From Castor canadensis (lineage: Eukaryota > Chordata > Mammalia > Rodentia > Castoridae): a stretch of DNA of 64,000 bases. Both the position numbers and the translations under genes were made by a program. Positions 46,237-58,100 of the stretch are shown piece after piece. Within the stretch, counting starts at the first letter, position 1, and every line of letters begins with the position of its first letter. The stretch covers positions 157,229,583 to 157,293,582 of the forward strand of contig NC_133390.1 of NCBI RefSeq assembly GCF_047511655.1, in the 5' to 3' direction. Below the pieces are notes generated by a model. That model was not told the origin of the DNA. It did not search any database and saw only the letters and a list, made by a program, of their open reading frames with translations.

Positions 46237-47005
46237 AGCCAGAATGGTAAGAGGACACACCTGTGATCCCAACACTCAGGAGGCTGAGAAGGGAGAATCA
46301 TGAGTTCTTGGAAGATACAAGAGAGAATCTTTATTTTATTTTATTTTATCTGAAAACCCCAGGGCTATATATAGCATCAGGCATCCCTGGATCCAGGCCT
46401 TCAAATGATTTATACTTTCTTAGTTCCTTAGTGTTGGCTTCATGTAAATGCTTATTCAAGAGTTCTCCACAGGGCAGATATGGTGGTTCAGGCCTGTAAT
46501 CCCAGCTACTCGGGAGACAGATTTGAGACCAGTGGTTTGAGACCAGTCCAGGTAAAAGTTATCAAGACCCTATCTCAAAAACAAACTGGGTAGGGTATCC
46601 ATACCTGTAATCCCAGCCATGAGGGAGGTGAAGGTAGGAGGATGGTGGTCTGAGGTCCGCCTGGGCAAAATTGTGAGACTCTATCAAAAACAAATAAAAA
46701 AACAAAGGACTGGGGGTATGGCTGAGGTGGTAGAGCACTTGCCTAACAAGCAAGGCCCTGAGTTTGACCCTTAGCACTGAGGGAAAAAACAAGAAAGAAG
46801 AAAGAGAGAGCCAGGCTCCAGAGGCTCACACCTGTAATCCTAGCTACTCAGGAGGCAGAGAGCAGGAGGATCATGGTTTGAAGCCAGCCTGACAAAGAGT
46901 TTGCAAGACCCTATCTTGAAACAAAACCTTCACAAAAAAAAAGGGCTGGTGTAGTGGCTCAAGATGTAAGCCCTGAGCTCAAACCCCAGTACTGCAAAAA
47001 AGGAA
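46237..47005 (+). mobile_element. Cluster of ID/B1 composite SINEs
   Basis: Three same-strand copies: a B1-like fragment at 46237-46310 cut by a (TTTTA)n tract at 46329-46349; a composite at 46468-46790 ending in GCTGAGGTGGTAGAGCACTT and GAGTTTGACCC; and another at 46808-47005 ending in GAGCTCAAACCCCAGTACTG. The tandem order suggests repeated insertion into A-rich tails. Confidence 0.75.
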
Positions 47006-48375
47006 AAAAGAGTTCTCCACACATTCAGGAATAGGATTCAGAGGCCCTGGGGTTCCAGGAAGGCAATGCTGGGGTCTGGGAAGGTGGATCAGGGGAGAGG
47101 AGGAAAAGACAGGAAAGAGGAAAGAAACTCCAGGAGAAGGACCATGAAAGGACACAGTGAGATTCTCTGAATCGTGGCACCCAGAAATCCAGAGCCATCC
47201 CAGGGTCTTCGTGGTCTCTAGTCCGGGTTCTAAGCACTTCTGGGGATGGGTCTCACTTCCTTCCCAGGGAGGGTCCCCAAAGAGACTGTGAGCATTCCTG
47301 GGACAGGAAATTCTGGGAAGGAAAGCCCCAGAGCACAGGGCCTGCCCCCTGCTGAGGGTAGAAATAGCTAAAAAGTTCAATTGTGATGGAGTTGTGAAGG
47401 AAGCTAGCAAGGTGCTGAGGTTGGGGTGGTGGGGAGGTATCAGCCCAGGTGTGCAGGCGAGAGGACATGAGAAGGTAACAGAGAGCCAGGGACAGTTGAG
47501 AAGAGTTCCAGGGAGAGGGCCTGGCCTGTGCAAAGGTTTCAGGAGGAGAGGCTGTTTTCCAGGAACAAGATAAAGGCCAGGAGAGGCTAAGGCGGGGGAG
47601 CAGGGATCATGTTAGGGCTTAACAGGAGTCTGGGGGGACAGCTGGAAGGTGACACAGGTCCCAGAGGTCATAGCAAAGGCTTTGGGGTTGAGCCCTCCCC
47701 GCTTCTCCCTGCTGGACTGCTGCATTGATAGTTGAGCAGTGGGGACAAGTCTCAGAGACAGACCAGGGACAAGGCTGGTGATTGGATCTCCTCACACTGG
47801 CCATGCAAACACAAAACACAATCTCTCTGAACCTCGCTGTTGACCACAGCTAACCCCAAAGTGGGTTTTGCTCACCCTCAGGAAGTACATTCTATCCTCC
47901 AGGTAGGACAAACTGGATTTGGGGAGTTGTGGTCTCCCCGTCACAACAGACATTCCCACTGAGGCCCACTCTGCTTGGGAGAGATGAGGGAGAGGATGGG
48001 GCAGAGACACCTGTCGGTCACAATTCTACCTGTCTTTCTAGATGACATCAGACTGGTGGCTTTCCCTCTCCGAGTCTCAGTTTCCAAATGATGACTGATT
48101 TAAATGATCACTGTGGATCTCCAATCCATCTCCAATTCATTCATTGCCAGTTTTCTCCCCACCCCTGTCCCAGCGAACACTCCCTTGGCAGCTTCAGGCT
48201 CTGAGAGACCTGGCCTTGATCTTGGCTGAACGTCCTCCACACATCCATCACTGTAATTCAAGCAGCCTGGGTGACCTTTGAGTTGGGAGTCTCTTGGCTC
48301 AGCCTGGGTTGTTTTCTTTGGAATCTCTTTGGATGGTCCCGGAACCAAGACTGGCTTCTCATCCTGTCACCAGCA

Positions 48376-48382
48376 TATAAGG
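48376..48382 (+). promoter_or_regulatory. BPIFA2: TATA box of BPIFA2
   Basis: TATAAGG in CAGCATATAAGGCCCC, about 30 bp before the inferred start of a noncoding exon that ends at a good donor. TATA promoters fit gland-restricted PLUNC genes. The call is an inference from position and spacing. Confidence 0.5.
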
Positions 48383-48404
48383 CCCCCCACAACCCACGGA
48401 ATCC

Positions 48405-48464
48405 CAGAAGACTGTGCAGGGGAGCAAGGATCTCATGAGCATCCTCCTCTAAACTTCCAAACCT
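48405..48464 (+). other. BPIFA2: Probable noncoding exon 1 of BPIFA2
   Basis: PLUNC genes have a short noncoding first exon. The sequence from about 48405 (30 bp after the TATA box) ends at CCAAACCT before GTGAGTGG (donor at 48465). The 5' end is a guess from TATA spacing. Confidence 0.5.
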
Positions 48465-48964
48465 GTGAGTGGTGGGCTTAGCTCCAGCGACACTTCCATG
48501 GGTGTCTTTGGAAGGCTTTGGGGACAAGAAGCAGAGGGATGTGGCTGTTGAAATTAGCAAAATTTGACTATGACAAATTTAGAGCTATGTGGATTATATT
48601 ATGGGATGTGTCAAACTAATGAGCAGTGCACAGTATAATTTACCCACACTTTTATTCAAAAATATTTTACTGCATAAGCTTTTTACTGGCACCAAGGGGT
48701 TCAACAGGGACATAAAACACAGTCCTTTGCTACGGAGCTCACAGCCCGGTAGGAAAGTCATCACGTAATTGATACTCAGGACCTTAATCAGAGAATGAAG
48801 CGGGTAGGTGGTGGAGTGAGGACCCCCCGACCTGGACTCTGGAGGAAGAACCGAATGTAGGCTGTAGCAAAGAATTGTGGGGAATGGATACAGGTGACAA
48901 ACTGAAGAAGAGGAAAGATATTTCAGGCAGAGAAGTATGTGAAAGGGACCATTGTGTCAAGTGT

Positions 48965-49115
48965 GAACTTAGAATCAAGTCTGACTTTGCAATCTCCAGC
49001 TCCTCTACTCAGTGGCTTTGTCTCTCTGGGCAAGTTACTCCAGCTTTCCAGCTTGGCTGCCCTTCTGTCACCAGGAGATAACCACATCTATCTAGAATGA
49101 AGATTAAGTGTAAGA
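48965..49115 (+). repeat. MIR SINE fossil
   Basis: CTCTACTCAGTGGCTTTGTC, TCTGGGCAAGTTACTCCAGC and CTTCTGTCACCAGGAG, just upstream of the first coding exon of BPIFA2. Confidence 0.55.
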
Positions 49116-49187
49116 GTGACAGGGGTTCACTGAAGATTCTTTTCGCCTCTTGTTCCTGCCATGATTGTCCAGGTGTTAGGACGAAAG

Positions 49188-52100
49188 ATGGCTCAGCTTT
49201 GGAAACTTGTTCTCTTGTGTGACCTGCTCAATGGGATCTCAGCATCTCTTCTTGGAGATCTTAGTGGTTCCTTGAGTAATGTGGACAATCTGAAACCTGT
49301 TGTTAGCAGTGGTGACAGTACACTTGAAGGTGAGTCAACAAGGGCAATGATCAGTCCTAAATACTATGTCTGCAATACCAAAGGATACCACTAGGGAATG
49401 CCCTTTTTGGATGGTTTACTGAGAAAGATAGCCATGCGATTTCTTGCTTGTTACTTATTTTTCTAGAAATAAAAAATGCTAAATAAATATCATTTTATAT
49501 TGGTAAATTTTTGCTAATACATGCATAGGGAAAATTACTAAGAGTAGAATTTCAAAAATTCAAAAAGTATGCACACTTTAAATGATGGTAGGCGTTGACA
49601 AATAATCCCCCATGTTAACATTTTCCCCAGCAGTCTATGAGAGTATCATCTACCCCACCCCCTGCCCCCACTAGGTCTGGAAGCCTTTCAATGTTTTGCC
49701 AGCCTCATAGATGAAAGATTGTAACTGATTTCACTTTGCATTTCTTTAATTATGAAAACTCTCTTGTGGGGTTTTTTTCCATGTATTTATTTTCCTTTTA
49801 CATATTTTAAAATATGTTGCCCATATTGTTAGAATATTCTTCTGTTGAGTTGTTAACTTTCTCTTACTGATCTGTGTCAACTCACTGGAAATTAAGGAGA
49901 TCAGCACTACCTAGTCTAGGTATCTATAAACCTACCTATTTTTATATTTCATTAAACCTCAATTTCATGTTGACTTATAAGAGAATTTGGCTTTCTTTTC
50001 ATTTTCTGGAAACACTAACAGCACACTGACAAAATGCTCTTATAGGGGGAGGCAACTTCTGCAAATGGCTGTTTTTCAAACCTTGTCTAAGCTTAGGCAA
50101 ACTTCAAAGATAAAGAAAAGGACTAATTTTCTAATTTCAGTTGAGAAAACTGAAGCCTAGAGATAAAAGCATCTGGGTCAAGGTCACACAGTGAGTGACG
50201 TGAACTGGTGTAGTTATATAACCAACTGGATTTAAATTGACACTCCCTGCATCGTTACGCCTAGGTAGGTGATGAGCGATGCAGGGCCAAGTTGCAGTGC
50301 TATGATTACAACTCTCTTTTAACACAGCTTTTTGTTCTCCCTTAAATTAATGATTGCTTTGTTGTTTCTCACTTGAGTTACTTTCTACACATATGTGCCT
50401 AATTGTTTTCATATGCACCATCCAGCATCTGCCATGTCATTTTTTCTATCTCATCCCTGGGTCCTTTGGAAGCCTCCCACTAGCACACTCTGTCTTCCTG
50501 CTACCATTTGAATTATTGGTCTCTGGGCCTGCTACAAAGCTGTCATTCTGGGATCCCTATTTTCCACTTTCATGGGTTGGCACCATATTTTTCTCCTTGA
50601 TCCTAAATTTTCCATTTCTTAGTTAATTCTCTCATTTTGTTTCACTAATTTTTCAAATTCACATGAACATCTCACTTAGAGCAACAGATCCCTAAGTCAC
50701 TCCAAAACAGGTGTACAGAATCAATGCCAATCGCCAGGTCAGGCTGAAGGCATGACTCCAGTGGTAGAGCACCTGCCTAGCAAGCACAAAGCCCTGAGTT
50801 CAAACCCCAGCACTATCACAATAAATAAATAAATAAGCAACTAAAAAAAGGCTCTCGATTGCCTGGTCAGTTGATTGATTGCTTTGTTGATAAATGTTTA
50901 GTAAATATCAGAATGGAGGCAGTATGGAAAGAACGAGAACTCCCTAGCTGTGTGACTAGACACATTTTATAAACTTTTTGAAACTTTATTACTGTAAAAT
51001 TACCTAGTTACCTTTATTAACTTTTTGAACCTTTTGTTACCATAGACTGACGGTAATAACAATACCTATCTGGTTGAGCTGTGATGGAGATTAAGTGAAG
51101 TAACACGGGCAGAGTGCATTAGCTGCTCCGTTAGTGGTGACTGTTTTGAGCAGGTACCTTACAGAACCTGAACAACAACTTGGAGTCGCTTCAGAAATCC
51201 GAGGCTTTCCAAACAGCTAAGCAGCAGCTTCTGAATGTTGGGAACTTGTTGGACAATACCTTTTCTAATTATTTGGGGTGCGTTGCTGCTTCGTGGTGGT
51301 CTTTGCTTTCTCCGAAAAGGGAATATTTATCTTTGGGGAGGTCAGATTACGATCAAAGCTACCTGGGCAACCCTTATGCTCTCCCTGCAGAGCTGAGGTG
51401 GTCTGAGGCCAAGTCCACCAGAGCTGGAGCAAATCAGAAGTAGGCTGTAGGGCCCAGCATCTTGGGGGTTTGGGTTCCTACATGCTATAATTTCAAGGTC
51501 AAGGTGAAGATTCTATTTACCTTTCGTGCCACCTTTTCCAAAGAATAAAACCTCTCCTCCAAATATAGCTTGGGATAAAAGTACAAATCCTTTAAGGGAA
51601 AGGAAATTGGAGTCCACATCACTTAGTCCCAGGCAGTGGTTCCCCACTTGGAATTTTGTAGTCAGAAGTTCTGTGTTCAAATTCTGACTCTTATACTTAT
51701 TCCCCTTGGGCGAAATCACATCTGCCTCAGCCTCAGAGGTCGGCTATGCCTTAGAATTCAGAGAATCACACTTCCGATCAGGGCATAGCAAAGACTGAGA
51801 GGGCAAGGTTGGTGAGGCTCAAGGGCTCTACAAATCACCAGCCTAGAGGGTGTTCAGCAAATTGTGCCCAGGAGGAATAACAGGGGCCTTGTGTATTTTG
51901 AACAGGTTGAAAATTATCAACGTGAACTTCCAAACTATCAAACTGAACCTGAATACTGATGGCAAAAGCCTCCAGCTGACTATCCCAGTGGCTGCTAACG
52001 TCTCCATGAACTTGTAAGTACTCGCTAGGCTAGTCAGTACAGCGTGGCCACTGGTCCCCAACCTGGAAACTGGGCACCTTCACAGGCTGCTGTGTGGCCT

Positions 52101-55100
52101 TGGCCCTCAGTTTCCCAATCTGCAAATGAGGGGGTCTTTCCAGGTCTAAAATCCCAGTCTTTAAAATATTCTAGTGAACCTCACCCATACCAAGTCTCTT
52201 TGAATGCTCCATTCAATATATTTTTGGTATTATAACATTGATCTAATTGCGAGGTTTGAAAAATTGAGATGACATGAACATTTATTAAACTTTGGCAAAA
52301 ATTTCTCCCAGCATTCTTTCTTTTTTTTTTTTGATTTTGTATGTTTATTTTGTATCCTGCAACTGTATTGAATTGATTAACTCTAAGGTTTTTTGTAGCG
52401 TAGAGTCCTATAAATTCTATTTTCCTCTCCTCTCCTCTCCTCTCTCTTTCTCTTCCTCTCTCCTTCCGTCCTTCCCTACCTCCTGCCAAAGTCTTACTAT
52501 ATATCCAGGCTGGCCTCAAACTCTCAGATTACAGGTGTATACCACCATATCCTGTTTACTAATTACAGGTCTATTTACTAGTTATAGGTCTATTCAGATT
52601 TTTCTGTTTCTTCTGGAGTCCATTTCAACACTGTGTCTTTTTTTCTTTTGTTTTATTCATATGTGCAAACAATGTTTGGGTCATTTCTCCCCCCTTCCCC
52701 CTCCCCCTCCCTTACCCCCCACCCTACCCCCTCCCTCTTCCCCCAAACCCCCTCGATACCTGGCAGAAGCTATTTTGCCCTTATCTCTAATTTTGTTGAA
52801 GAGAGAGTATAAGCAATAATAGGAAGGAACAAGGGTTTTTGCTAGTTGAGATAAGGATAGCTATATAGGGAGTTGACTCACATTAATTTCCTGTGCATGT
52901 GTGTTACCTTCTAGGTTCATTCTTTTTGATCTCACCTTTTCTCTAGTTCCTGCTCCCCTTCTCCTATTGGCCTCAGTTGCTTTAAATATCTGCTTTAGTT
53001 TCTCTGCATTGAGGGCAACAAATGCTATCTAGTTTTTTAGGTGTCTTACCTATCCTCATATCTCCCTTGTGTGCTCTCGCTTTTATCATGTGCTCAAAGT
53101 CCAATCCCCTTGTTGTGTTTGCCCTTGATCTAATGTCTGCATATGAGGGAGAACATACGATTTTTGGTCTTTTGGGCCAGGCTAACCTCACTCAAAATGA
53201 TGTTTTCCAATTCCATCCATTTACCAGCGAATGATAACATTTCGTTCTTCTTCATGGCTGCATAAAATTCCATTGTGTATAGATACCACATTTTCTTGAT
53301 CCATTCATCAGTGCTGGGGCATCTTGGCTGTTTCCATAACTTGGCTATTGTGAATAGTGCTTCAATAAACATGGGTGTGCAGGTGCCTCTGGAGTAACCT
53401 GTGTCACAGTCTTTTGGGTATATCCCCAAGAGTGGTATTGCTGGAACAAATGGTAGATCAATGTTTAGCTTTTTAAGTAGCCTCCAAATTTTTTTCCAGA
53501 GTGGTTGTACTAGTCTACATTCCCACCAGCAGTGTAAAAGGGTTCCTTTTGCCCCACATTCTCACCAACACCTGTTGTTAGTGGTGCTGCAAATGATGGC
53601 TATTCTAACAGAGGTGAGGTGGAATCTTAGTGTGGTTTTAATTTGCATTTCCTTTATTGCTAGAGATGGTGAGCATTTTTTCATGTGTTTTTTGGCCATT
53701 TGAATTTCTTCTTTTGAGAAAGTTCTGTTTAGTTCACTTGCCCATTTCTTTATTGGTTCATTAATTTTGGGAGAATTTAGTTTTTTAAGTTTCCTATATA
53801 TTCTGGTTATCAGTCCTTTGTCTGATGTGTAGCTGGCAAATATTTTCTCCCACTCTGTGGGTGTTCTCTTCAGTTTAGAGACCATTTCTTTTGTTGAGCA
53901 GAAGCTTTTTAGTTTTATGAAGTCCCATTTATCTATGCTATCTCTTAGTTGCTGTGCTGCTGGGATTCCATTGAGAAAGTTCTTGCCTATACAAAAGTGT
54001 ATTTCCTACTCTTTCTTGTATCAACTTAAGAGTTTGTGGTCTGATATTAAGATCCTTGATCCATTTTGAGTTAATCTTGGTATAGGGTGATATACATGGA
54101 TCTAGTTTCGGTTTTTTGCAGACTGCTAACCAGTTTTCCCAGCAGTTTTTGTTGAAGAGGCTGTCTTTTCTCCATCATATATTTTTAGCGCCTTTGTCAA
54201 AGACAAGTTGGTTATAGATGTGTGGCTTCATATCTGGGTCCTCTATTCTGTTCCACTGGTCTTCATGTCTCTTTTTGTGCCAGTACCATGCTGTTTTTAT
54301 TGCTATTGCTTTGTAATATAGTTTGAAGTCGGGTATTGTGATACCTCCAGCATTGTTCTTTTGACTGAGTATTGCCTTGGCTATTCGTGGCCTCTTGTGT
54401 TTCCATATGAATTTAACAGTAGCTTTTTCAATCTCTTTAATGAATGTCATTGGAATTTTGATTACTTTTGGGAGTATAGACATTTTTACTGTGTTGATTC
54501 TACCAATCCATGAGCATGGAAGATCTCTCCACTTTCTATAGTCTTCCTCAATCTCTTTCTTCAGAAGTTTATAATTTTCCTCCTAGAGGTTGTTCACATC
54601 CTTTGTTTGTTAGGTTTACACCTAGGTATTTGATTTTTTTTGAGGCTATTGTAAATGGAATTGTTTTCATATATTCTTTCTCAGTTTGTTCATTATTAGT
54701 GTATAGAAATGCTAATGATTTCTCTATGTTGATTTTATATCCTGCTACCTTGCTATAGCTATTGATGGTGTCTAGGAGCTTTTTTGAGTAGAGTTTTTTG
54801 GGTCTTTAAGGTATAGGATCATGTCATCTGCAAAAAGGGATATTCTGACAGTTTCTTTACCTATTTGTATTCCTTTTATTCCTTCTTCTTGCCTAATTGC
54901 TCTGGCTAGGAATTCCAGTACTATTTTGAATAGGAGTGGAGATAGTGGGCATCCTTGTCTAGTTCCTGATTTTAGAGGGAATGGTTTCAGTTTTTCTCCA
55001 ATAAGTATAATGCTGGCTGTAGGTTTGTTATATATAGCTTTTATAATGCTGAGGTACTTTCCTTCTATTCCTAGTTTTCTTAGAGCTTTTATCATGAAAT

Positions 55101-58100
55101 GGTGTTGGGTCTTATTAAAGGCTTTTTCTGCATCTATTGAGATGATCAAGTGGTTTTTGTCTTTGCTTCTGTTAATGTGGTTTATTACGTTTATTGATTT
55201 TCATATGTTGAACCACCCCTGCTTTCCTGGGATGAAGCCTACTTGGTCATGGTGAATAATCTTTTGATGTGTTGTTGAATTCAGTTTGCCATTACTTTCT
55301 TGAGCATTTTTGAATCAATGTTCATTAAGGAGATTGGCCTATAGTTCTCCTTTTTGGAGGTGTCTTTGCCTGGTTTGGGGATAAGTGTAATACTGGCTTC
55401 ATAAAATGTGTTAGGAAGTTTTCCTTCCCTTTCTATTTCGTGGAACAATTTAAGGAGGGTTGGTGTCAGTTCTTCTTTAAAGGTCTGATAGAATTCAGCA
55501 GAGAATCCATCAGGTCCTGGACTTTTCTCTTTTGGGAGACTCTTGATTGCTGCTTCAATTTCATTTTGTGTTATAGATCTATTCAGGTGATTAATATCCT
55601 CTTGGTTCAGTTTTGGATGGTCATATGTATCTAGAAATCTGTCCATTTCTTTAAGATTTTAGAATTTATTTGAATATAGGTTCTCGAAGTCGTTTCTGAT
55701 GATATCCTGGACTTCTATGGTGTTTGTTGTTATCTCCCCTTTTGCATTCCTGATTCTACTAATTTGGGTTTTTTCTCTCCTCATTTTAGTCAGGTTTGCC
55801 AGGGGTCTGTTGATCTTATTTATTTTTTCAAAGAACCAACTTTTTGTTTCATTAATTCTTTGTATGGTTTTTTTGGTTTCTATTTCATTGATTTCAGCTC
55901 TTATTTTTATTATTTCTCTCCTTCTATTTGTTTTGGGATTTGCTTGTTCTTGTTTTTCTAGGAGTTTGAGATGTATCATTAGGTCATTGATTTGGGATCT
56001 TTCAGTCTTTTTAATATATGCACTCATGGCTATAAACTTTCCTCTCAGGACTGCCTTTGCTGTGTCCCATAGGTTCCAGTAGGTTATGTTTTCATTTTCA
56101 TTGACTTCCAGGATCTTTTTAATTTCCTCTTTTATTTTATCAATGACCCATTGTTCATTAAGTAATGAGTTATTCAGTTTCCAGCTGTTTGCATGGTTTT
56201 TGTCTTTACTTTTGTTGTTGAGTTCTAGTTTTATTGCATTGTGATCAGATAGAATGCATGGTATAATTTCTATTTTCTTATATTTGCTGAGACTTGCTTT
56301 GTGCCCTAGGATATGATCTATTTTGGAGAAGGTTCCATGGGCTGCTGAGAAGAATGTATATTGTGTAGAAGTTGGATGAAATGTTCTATAGACATCAAGT
56401 AGATCCATTTGATCTACTGTATATTTTAGATTTAGGATTTCTTTATTGATTTTTTGTTTGGATGACCTATCTATTGATTGATGAAATTGGGTGCATTGAC
56501 ATTGGGTGCATATAGGTTGATAATTGTTACTTCCTTTCGGTCTATTTCCCCTTTTATTAGTAGGATATGTCCTTCTTTATCTCATTTGATCAATGTAGGT
56601 TTGAAGTCTACTTTGTTAGAAATAAGTATTGCTACTACTGCCTGTTTTCAGGGGCCATTGGCTTGGTAAATCTTCTTCCAGCCTTTCATCCTAAGCCTAT
56701 GCTTATTTCTGTCAGTGTGATGGGTCTCCTGTAAGCAACAAATTGTTGGACCTTCCTTTTTATTTATTTATTTATTTTATTATTCATATGTGCACACAAG
56801 GCTTGGGTCATTTCTCCCCCCTGCCCCTACCCCCTCCCTTACCACCCACTCCGCCCCCTCCCTCTCCCCCCCACCCCCTCAATACCCAGCAGAAACTATT
56901 TTGCCCTTATTTCTAATTTTTGGACCTTCCTTTTTAATCCAGTTCGTCAAATGGTGCCTTTTGATGGGGGAATTAAATCCATTAACATTAAGTGTTAGTA
57001 CTGATAGGTATGTGGTGATTCCTGTTATTGAGTTGTCTTAGTTGTTTGAAGGTTTGATTGTGTGTACCTAAGTTGAGGTTACTCTCTACTTTCTTCCTTT
57101 TTCTTTTCCTGTATTTTGGTGCTGCCTGCCCTGTCATGGTTATGTTGGGTTTTACTTTCTGTGTGCAGAATCCCTTGAAGAATCTTTTGTAGTGGTGGCT
57201 TTGTGGTCACATATTGTTTTAGTTTCTGCTTATCATGGAAGACTTTTATTGCTCCATCTATTTTGAATGATAGTTTTGCTGGGTAGAGTATCCTGGGGTT
57301 GAAGTTATTTTCATTCAGTGCCCAGAAGATCTCACCCCAAGCTCTTATTGCTTTTAATGTTTCTGTTGAGAAGTCTGCTGTGATTTTGATGGGTTTATCT
57401 TTGTATGTTATTTGTTTTTTCTCTCTTACAGTCTTCAATATTCTTTCCCTAGTTTCTGAACTTGTTGTTTTAATGATGATATGTCATATGGTAGTTCTAT
57501 TTTGATCTGGTGTGTTTGGTGAGTTGGAGGCCTTTTGCATCTGTATGGGAATAGACTTCTCTAGATTTGGGAAATTTTCTATTATTATTTCATTGAATAT
57601 ATTATGCATTCCTTTTGCTTGCACCTCTTCTCCTTCTCCAATGCCCATGATTCTCAGGTTTGGTCTTTCGATGGAGTCGGTGAGTTCTTGCATTTTCTTT
57701 TCACAGGTCTTGAATTGTTTAATTAATAGTTCTTTGGTTTTTCCTTTAATTAACATTTCATCTTCAAGTTCTGAGATTCTGTCTTCTGTTTGTTCTATTC
57801 TTCTGGATTGGGCTTCCATTTTGTTTTGCAATTCTGTTTCATTCTTTTTTCTGAGGTTTTTCATATCCCGAGTCCTTTCCTCTTTAATGTTGTCTATTTT
57901 TGTCCTGAGTTCATTTATCTCTTTATTAATTGTGTTCTTTGTTTCACCTTGGTGTTTATACAGTGCTTCTATGATTTATTTTATTTATTCTTTTGCTTTT
58001 TCAAATTCTCTATTTTTGTTGTCTTTGAATTTCTTGAGTGTCTCCTGTGCATTTTGGTTTACCATATCCAGTATCATCTCTATAAAATTCTCATTGAGTA

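Larger units (their letters stand above)
35961..48370. other. Gene-free interval with interspersed repeats
   Basis: I see no BPIF-type exon, signal peptide exon or RNA gene here on either strand. The missing C-terminal exons of the BPIFB-like gene were sought here and not found. The interval holds SINEs at 37026-37335, 40630-40745, 41408-41715, 42095-42290 and 46237-47005; MIR traces at 37755-37850, 38335-38540, 41080-41140, 42835-42965 and 44790-44895; an MER5A-like fragment at 39355; and simple repeats at 37336 and 40148. About 47.0-48.3 kb looks unique. Confidence 0.55.

Noticed and set aside
46979-47533. 184-codon minus-strand frame
   Set aside because: It starts in a SINE tail and has a low-complexity, Pro/Ser-rich composition without family resemblance.
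49161-49190. Upstream ATG at 49161 as the BPIFA2 start
   Set aside because: It lies before the splice acceptor ending at 49172, so it is intronic. The ATG at 49188 gives the signal peptide shared with human BPIFA2.
52292-52819. Plus-strand frames in the L1 3' region and across the L1 at 54.8-58.2 kb
   Set aside because: These are antisense frames of L1. The coding sense is the minus strand.
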